A stretch of 64,000 nucleotides of DNA from Providencia rettgeri (GTDB lineage: Bacteria > Pseudomonadota > Gammaproteobacteria > Enterobacterales > Enterobacteriaceae), in the NCBI RefSeq assembly GCF_041075285.1, contig NZ_CP163512.1, forward strand, positions 3,410,001 through 3,474,000. The letters run 5' to 3'. The notes below the pieces were generated by a model. The model searched no databases, was not told the DNA's origin, and worked only from the letters and a program-made list of their open reading frames with translations. Below are positions 58,874 through 64,000 of this stretch, piece by piece. Both the position numbers and the translations under genes were made by a program. The number at the start of each line of letters is the position of its first letter. Within the stretch, counting starts at the first letter, position 1.

Positions 58874-58928
58874 TAGGTAGGCGGTGGGCGAGAGTCCGAA
58901 AAATAAATTTCTTATCTCGCGCCGCCTT
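58874..58928 (-). other. Imperfect hairpin between M and L
   Basis: AGGCGG...CGAGA pairs with TCTCG...CCGCCT across a 21-base loop. The left arm GGTAGGCGGTGGGCGAG resembles the ERIC left end. It may be a processing site or partial terminator within the operon. Confidence 0.4.
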
Positions 58929-58945
58929 GCGCGTTGGCACGTTCT

Positions 58946-59602
58946 TTATTCGTCAGCACTGTTTTTTGCTGACAAAAACTTTTCAATATTCTTAATGTCC
59001 TGCTTAACACCACTGCGCTCATTAAGCTCAAGGGCTCGCATTAATTCACATAAAGCTGGTTGTGGAAAATCATTATCGCGCAGGCTGTAACCCAGCCATT
59101 TATGCAGCTCGGCACGGACTTTATCGGGCATATCTTCATGCTCAATCAATGCCATGGTGCGCTGCAAGATATCCAATGGAATGGGATTTTTTGCGGTATA
59201 GGCTTCTTTGGCTCTATCCCCCATTTCTTCGGCAATGGCACAGCCGGTTGTGCGAGATTGACCTGACGGCATGGCGAGCTTGTGCTTTAGTGCATACTCC
59301 GCAATATCTAGCCCTTGCTCGAACAAACCGGCGTCAAAACTCCACAACATGAGATACATCAATACATCATCTTGAACGCCTGAATTGCCTTTTAATGTTT
59401 CAGTGATCCACGCCTCGTATAGCGGCAAGGCTTTACGTTTGTATGCGGCTTTGCGTTCAAATGATTGTGTTTTACTTAAATCCCGCATGTGTTGGCGCAA
59501 CATCAATTTGACTTGTGTTGCTGCCGAGGGGTCAGCAAGAACGCCATAGGCGCTGACGTTCTTAGCTTCAACCTGCATACGTTTTCGTTCCCACGGATTC
59601 AC
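58946..59602 (-). CDS. M: Terminase small subunit gpM
   Basis: gpM recognises cos and makes cohesive ends with gpP. It has 218 residues with QDDVLMYLMLWSFDAGLFEQGLDIAEYALKH and MPDKVRAELHKWLGYSLRD. P2 M has 247, with a longer basic tail. The start is GTG 59602, preceded by GGAGAATAAGCT. Confidence 0.92.
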   Translation of the reverse strand: MNPWERKRMQVEAKNVSAYGVLADPSAATQVKLMLRQHMRDLSKTQSFERKAAYKRKALPLYEAWITETLKGNSGVQDDVLMYLMLWSFDAGLFEQGLDIAEYALKHKLAMPSGQSRTTGCAIAEEMGDRAKEAYTAKNPIPLDILQRTMALIEHEDMPDKVRAELHKWLGYSLRDNDFPQPALCELMRALELNERSGVKQDIKNIEKFLSAKNSADE

Positions 59603-59605
59603 AGC

Positions 59606-60700
59606 TTATTCTCCGGTTGGCGCGTCTTTTACTTCGTCCGGCTCAGTAGGCTCCGCCGGTTTTCCTGACGTCAGCTCGATGTTTTCAATCAACGCCACGC
59701 AGTCGTAATCTTCAACAATGTAATCTTCATTAACAGACTCATAGTTTTCGATACGGTCACGTTTGGCATTGTCCACCACTTGACGGCGGCGTGATTCGAT
59801 TTGCCAGTAGATAGATAAATTATCTAACCGTGTAATAAGCATTCCATTTTTCGGGAAATAAGGAACACGTACCGCCGGCAATCCACCGAGGCGTTTTTGG
59901 CTGATAATCACATCCGCAGCTAACGCCTCGGTATTGGCTTGATCACGATTAACGATAGGGAAATATTTATCGGCTAAAAGTGAGCGACCACAGATAACCA
60001 CTAAATCGGTATCATCGGCATAGACTTCAGAAATGGCGTGGTCAACGGCTTGCATAACCAGTGCATCAAGGTTTTCATACTCTTCACCTTTACCCACTTT
60101 GATAGGCTCAGGGGTGATTTGGTTGGTGTCTTTATCGGTTGAAGAACCTAAAACATGTTCAGGGGCTTCAAGGCGAATTTTATGTAACCAACCGATGTTG
60201 ACGTCCTGTAGCATTTTGTTGACTGTACGGTTTGAAGTTGCCGCGCGGCTCGTACCATTAAAACCAATCATAATGCGATCAAGGGCTTGGCGCTGAATAA
60301 TGGCATCACGGATACGGCGCTGGAAATCTTGAAACATTGCCCACATATCCAGTTTTTCGTAACGGATAGCAGTATCGAAGTTTGTTTGACGGCAGTGATA
60401 ACCTTGTTTGGCCAATTGTGTTGGGTCAGTCGGTTCGCGGTCTTGCTTCGTGGTGTCCGTCGTGCCGGCAACCGTTGAGCCAATGCCGAGGCCGATTTTT
60501 TCGCCCACTTGGTCTTTGACAGGCACAATATTAATTTTGGTCAGAAAGACGGCGCTTAACTGAATTTTGCTTTCCAGTTTTTGGGCTGCCGAAGGCTCAA
60601 TTTCCACTTTTGAATCTGTGAATTCGTGTGGCTGAACACCGTAAATCTCACCTAGACGGGTCATGTAACCGTTAAATTTAACTTTTGTTTCTTTTCTCAT
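59606..60700 (-). CDS. N: Major capsid protein precursor gpN
   Basis: gpN forms the icosahedral shell (HK97 fold). It has 364 residues (P2 357): YMTRLGEIYGV, GLGIGSTVAGTTDT, NRDQANTEALAADVIISQKRLGGLPAVRVPYFP. A short extra acidic tail (AEPTEPDEVKDAPTGE) is present. The N-terminal arm is cut by gpO in P2. Confidence 0.94.
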   Translation of the reverse strand: MRKETKVKFNGYMTRLGEIYGVQPHEFTDSKVEIEPSAAQKLESKIQLSAVFLTKINIVPVKDQVGEKIGLGIGSTVAGTTDTTKQDREPTDPTQLAKQGYHCRQTNFDTAIRYEKLDMWAMFQDFQRRIRDAIIQRQALDRIMIGFNGTSRAATSNRTVNKMLQDVNIGWLHKIRLEAPEHVLGSSTDKDTNQITPEPIKVGKGEEYENLDALVMQAVDHAISEVYADDTDLVVICGRSLLADKYFPIVNRDQANTEALAADVIISQKRLGGLPAVRVPYFPKNGMLITRLDNLSIYWQIESRRRQVVDNAKRDRIENYESVNEDYIVEDYDCVALIENIELTSGKPAEPTEPDEVKDAPTGE

Positions 60701-60712
60701 TGTTTTTCCCGT

Positions 60713-61540
60713 TTAGCAATCAGTCAGGTTTTCAGTGTTGGTTGTATTGCCGCCAAAAGACGTGGGGCGGTGTTGCTGATTATCTTGCTGGCTCAAATCT
60801 TTTTTGAGTTGGTCCAGCTCACTGCGCAGGGTTTCATTTTCTTCTTTGATACCCGATAACGCTTTGACTTGTGTTTCAAGCCGAGTCAGCTTTTGTGCAG
60901 TTTCGGTTTGCTCTTCCGCGCAAAGCTCTACCGCTTGGTGAATGTCATTGAGTTCAACATCATTGCGCTGACGTTCGCGACTGAATTTCGCCATGATGCG
61001 ATCTTTCAAGCTGGGTTTTTCTGGTTTGTTTTCTTCTTCGGTAAATTCAATCACCGTTTCTTCCGCCGCCGTAAAGACGTTATCTTTATCTTGCTTGCGT
61101 TCTGAGAAAGTCGCGGCTTTATCTGCACCAGTACTAAATTCCAACATGCTCGTGCCGAGACTGGCGGGGTTATCCGTCACAGCCAATCCCACCAAATAAG
61201 CCGAATTCATGTCGGAAAAATTAGGGTTAATTTCAACGGAGGTGTATACCTTTTGACGCTTACGATTCATCTCAATTAATGAATCTGTTGGCGATAAAAT
61301 CCCGTATAGAGCAAGCTTACCTTTCAGAGCTCCTTCACTGATTTCTTCTGTGTAGACAGATTCCACATCACCGAAACGCGGCATCCATGAATAATTCATA
61401 TGCTCCATGTTGATACGGGCACCGTAGACATTTTTGTCATAGTTTTTTTCGATATCCGTTAACCATTGGCGCTGTACTTTACGCCCATCGGTTGTGGCTC
61501 CCTCAACACAAAGGCGCACAGGTTTAGATTTTTTGGTCAT
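60713..61540 (-). CDS. O: Capsid scaffold and protease gpO
   Basis: gpO is the internal scaffold with an N-terminal serine protease domain and a C-terminal coiled coil. It has 275 residues (P2 284). HMNYSWMPRFGDVESVY (catalytic His region), YTSVEINPNF (Ser-containing motif) and LGTSMLEFST are visible; the last 80 residues are the helical scaffold (LTRLETQVKALSGIKEENET). It is the first gene of the leftward O-to-S operon. Confidence 0.94.
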   Translation of the reverse strand: MTKKSKPVRLCVEGATTDGRKVQRQWLTDIEKNYDKNVYGARINMEHMNYSWMPRFGDVESVYTEEISEGALKGKLALYGILSPTDSLIEMNRKRQKVYTSVEINPNFSDMNSAYLVGLAVTDNPASLGTSMLEFSTGADKAATFSERKQDKDNVFTAAEETVIEFTEEENKPEKPSLKDRIMAKFSRERQRNDVELNDIHQAVELCAEEQTETAQKLTRLETQVKALSGIKEENETLRSELDQLKKDLSQQDNQQHRPTSFGGNTTNTENLTDC

Positions 61541-61632
61541 TGCTCAAGCTCCGGCAATTAAATTTCATGCGTAGATAAAAAATAATGGCCCTATGTTTTC
61601 AGGGTTGAGGGCTAAGAAACAATGCTTTGCTA

Positions 61633-61652
61633 TTGTGTGGGAAATAGTACAA
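61633..61652. promoter_or_regulatory. Shared Ogr-binding element between O and P
   Basis: TTGT-GTGGGAAATAGT-ACAA is the only such pattern in the O/P gap. Centre to O start is 102 bases, centre to P start 55 bases. It may serve both divergent late promoters. Confidence 0.75.
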
Positions 61653-61697
61653 CGGCGACACGGGGCGAGAGGGCGAGTGAGCCAGTAATCTGGCGAC

Positions 61698-63455
61698 ATG
61701 AAAACATTACACGATTTTGACCCAAGAAAACGCGCCATGCACCTGTATTTTAACGGGTACCGAATTGCGCGCATTGCTGAAATCCTAAAAGAAAAAGCCG
61801 CCACTATCCACAGTTGGAAACGCCGCGATAAATGGGATGAAATCACTCCCGTTGAGCGCGTAGAAATGACGCTGGAAATGCGACTTTGTACGCTAATCAG
61901 CAAAGAAAATAAAGAGGGAAAAGACTATAAAGAAATCGACTTGCTTTATCGCCAAGTGGAGCGGCATGCCAAAATTCACAAATACCAAAACGGCGGTAAT
62001 GAGGTAGATTTAAACCCGAAACTGGCCAATCGCAATAAAGGTGAACGCCGCACCCCTGAGAAGAATTTATTTAGCGAAGAACAGATTGAAAAGCTGGAAG
62101 AAATCTTTCGTGAAAATATGTTTGCGTACCAAAAGGTTTGGTACGGCGCAGGCCATAAACACCGCATTCGTAACATATTAAAATCACGGCAAATCGGGGC
62201 AACCTATTTTTTTGCTCGAGAAGCCTTTATGGATGCGCTGACCACTGGACGCAATCAGATTTTTCTCTCTGCAAGTAAAGCACAGGCCCATGTCTTTAAA
62301 GGCTATATCATTGATATGGCGCGAGAGGTTGATGTTGACTTAAAAGGTGACCCTATTGTTTTACCCAATGGCGCAACACTTTATTTTCTTGGTACTAATG
62401 CTCGAACTGCGCAAAGCTATCACGGCAATCTGTACTTAGATGAATATTTCTGGATACCCAAATTCCAAGAATTACGCAAAGTCGCCTCCGGTATGGCCAT
62501 GCACAAGAAATGGCGTCAAACCTACTTTTCGACCCCATCCGCACTAACACACAGCGCGTATCCGTTCTGGTCAGGCAAATTATTTAATCGTGGTCGTCGT
62601 AAGGCCGATCACATTGAGGTCGATATCAGCCATCAAGCGTTAGTGAATGGCATGATGTGCGGGGATGGTCAGTGGCGGCAAATTGTCACCATTGAAGATG
62701 CCATGCGCGGCGGATGTAATTTATTCGATATTGATCAACTCTATTTAGAATACAGCCCTGATGAATTCGAAAACTTGCTGATGTGTGAGTTTGTCGACGA
62801 TATCGCATCCATTTTCAATTTGCAGCTAATGCAAAAATGCATGGTGGACAGTTGGGAAATATGGGACGACGTTCAACCGTTAATGATACGCCCCTATGCT
62901 TTCCATCCCGTTTGGATTGGTTACGACCCTGCAAAAGGTACTCAAAACGGAGATAGTGCCGGTTGCGTAGTGATTGCCCCACCGCTACATAAAGGCGGTA
63001 AGTTTCGCATACTTGAACATCACCAATGGCGCGGCATGGATTTTCGCGCACAATCGGATGCAATAAAAGAACTCACTGAGCGCTACAACGTGCAATACAT
63101 CGGGATTGATTCCACAGGTATTGGCCATGGTGTCCTGCAAAACGTACGCGAATTTTTCCCCGCCGCAAAAGAATTTGTCTATAACCCTGCGTTAAAAAAT
63201 GCGTTAGTGCTTAAGGCTTATGACGTGATTAGCCATGACCGCCTTGAATATGATGCGGGAAGCAATGATATCACGCAATCTTTTATGGCCATTCGCCGTG
63301 CCACTACCGCCAGTGGTAACCGCCCAACTTATGAAGCTGACCGCAGTGAGGAAGCCAGCCATGCCGATTTAGCGTGGGCAACCATGCATGCGCTTTATAA
63401 CGAACCGATCACCGGTGAAAATCACAATCAACATAATATCGTCGAGGTCTTTTAA
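61698..63455 (+). CDS. P: Terminase large subunit gpP
   Basis: gpP is the packaging ATPase and nuclease. It has 585 residues (P2 590): an N-terminal HTH (IARIAEILKEKAATIHSWKRRDKW), Walker A-like region RNILKSRQIGATYFFAREA, LYLDEYFWIPKFQELRKVASG, and the RNase H-like nuclease with WIGYDPAKGTQNGDSAG and GIDSTGIGHG. It is divergent from O. Its stop overlaps the Q start (TAATG). Confidence 0.96.
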   Translation: MKTLHDFDPRKRAMHLYFNGYRIARIAEILKEKAATIHSWKRRDKWDEITPVERVEMTLEMRLCTLISKENKEGKDYKEIDLLYRQVERHAKIHKYQNGGNEVDLNPKLANRNKGERRTPEKNLFSEEQIEKLEEIFRENMFAYQKVWYGAGHKHRIRNILKSRQIGATYFFAREAFMDALTTGRNQIFLSASKAQAHVFKGYIIDMAREVDVDLKGDPIVLPNGATLYFLGTNARTAQSYHGNLYLDEYFWIPKFQELRKVASGMAMHKKWRQTYFSTPSALTHSAYPFWSGKLFNRGRRKADHIEVDISHQALVNGMMCGDGQWRQIVTIEDAMRGGCNLFDIDQLYLEYSPDEFENLLMCEFVDDIASIFNLQLMQKCMVDSWEIWDDVQPLMIRPYAFHPVWIGYDPAKGTQNGDSAGCVVIAPPLHKGGKFRILEHHQWRGMDFRAQSDAIKELTERYNVQYIGIDSTGIGHGVLQNVREFFPAAKEFVYNPALKNALVLKAYDVISHDRLEYDAGSNDITQSFMAIRRATTASGNRPTYEADRSEEASHADLAWATMHALYNEPITGENHNQHNIVEVF

Positions 63456-64000
63456 TGAGCCGTAAAAATAAAAAACGCCAATCACAAACACTGGCGCAAA
63501 AAACCGACAGCGCATCAATGGAAGCATTCACTTTCGGTGACCCAATCCCCGTACTGGATAAGCGTGAAATTTTTGATTATTTAGAATGTGTGCAAATTGA
63601 TAATTACTATGAGCCGCCCATTAGTTTTAATGGCCTTGCTCGCACGTTCCGTGCAGCTCCACACCATAGCAGCGCAATTTATGTAAAACGTAATATTCTC
63701 ACCAGTACCTTTATTCCTAATAAATATTTAAGTCGTCAGACGTTTGATAGTTGGGCATTAGATTTTTTACTGTTTGGTAATGGGTATCTTGAAGAACGAA
63801 ATAACCGTCTGGGGCAATCACTGAATTTCAAACATTCGCCGGCTAAGTTTACCCGCCGCGGTGTTGACTTAGAAACTTACTGGTTTGTGCAATATGGCTA
63901 CGATATTAAACCGTATGAATTTCAAACGGGCAAAGTGTTTCACTTGATTGAGCCGGATATTAACCAAGAGTTATACGGTTTGCCGGAATATCTCGCGGCA
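63455..64000 (+). CDS. Q: Portal protein gpQ, C-terminus beyond window
   Basis: The first 182 residues of the portal ring subunit: MSRKNKKRQSQ, ASMEAFTFGDPIPVLDKREIF, YYEPPISFNGLARTFRAAPHHSSAI, FLLFGNGYLEERNNRLGQ. The order P-Q is as in P2. The window ends within the gene. Confidence 0.94.
   Translation, partial: MSRKNKKRQSQTLAQKTDSASMEAFTFGDPIPVLDKREIFDYLECVQIDNYYEPPISFNGLARTFRAAPHHSSAIYVKRNILTSTFIPNKYLSRQTFDSWALDFLLFGNGYLEERNNRLGQSLNFKHSPAKFTRRGVDLETYWFVQYGYDIKPYEFQTGKVFHLIEPDINQELYGLPEYLAA

Larger units (their letters stand above)
42850..64000. mobile_element. P2-like prophage, partial (ogr end to portal gene)
   Basis: Gene order ogr-D-U-T-E-FII-FI-(G)-H-I-J-W-V / S-R-lysis-X-L-M-N-O / P-Q is that of phage P2, with nearly all structural, lysis and late-control genes intact and no frameshift except the programmed one in E. 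Integrase, repressor, cox and replication genes would lie to the right of the window. The left limit is placed between the IS3 remnant and the paired integrase-arm-like sites at 42928; the exact attachment core cannot be set without the other end. Confidence 0.92.

Overview
The window looks like a chromosome segment of a Gram-negative enteric bacterium of the Morganellaceae, most probably Providencia. Gene order matches the E. coli metJBL, rpmE-priA-cytR-ftsN-hslVU-menA-rraA-zapB-glpFK and emrD-fpr-yiiQR-tpiA-sbp-pfkA neighbourhoods. Base composition is moderately AT-rich, and the intergenic spaces carry ERIC-type repeats. Genus assignment is inference from order and composition; no database search was possible.

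Layout. 1-623 holds the start of a short-chain dehydrogenase gene cut by the window edge. 978-8261 holds ppc and the methionine genes metL, metB and metJ, with MetJ operator boxes in the metB/metJ gap. 8474-10184 holds a lipoprotein and a small outer-membrane barrel protein. 10273-22974 is a conserved housekeeping block: ribosomal protein L31, replication restart, CytR, FtsN, the HslVU heat-shock protease behind a clear sigma-32 promoter, MenA, RraA, ZapB, and glycerol uptake and phosphorylation. 23326-27912 encodes a 1528-residue protein resembling M66 zinc proteases but with an altered metal motif. 27948-36308 holds emrD, fpr, yiiR, yiiQ, tpiA, an OmpG-like porin, sbp and pfkA. 36706-42508 holds a CdsA-like/PlsC-like pair, loiP, a HutD/Ves protein and an AT-rich phosphoethanolamine-transferase-like gene.

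From about 42.85 kb to the right edge lies a P2-like prophage, read from its ogr end: accessory gene, ogr, D, U, T, E/E', FII, FI, tail-fibre genes, I, J, W, V, a toxin-antitoxin pair, S, R, spanins, endolysin, holin, X, L, M, N, O, then P and Q in the opposite direction. The integrase and early region must lie beyond the right edge. Three copies of TTGT-N12-ACAA, the known binding pattern for Ogr, sit upstream of V, of FI and between O and P, so the late operons look like one regulon of the resident Ogr.

The most unusual material is non-coding: a repeat of about 135 bp found just behind the terminators of both ppc and glpK in the same sense; a seven-unit tandem array of 126-bp ERIC-like repeats in the 3' region of zapB; a three-unit, 128-bp array between sbp and pfkA; and a pair of MITE-like elements around loiP and hutD. 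In the prophage, the Ogr site of the V promoter is a perfect palindrome seven bases from the start codon of a RelE/HigB-like toxin.
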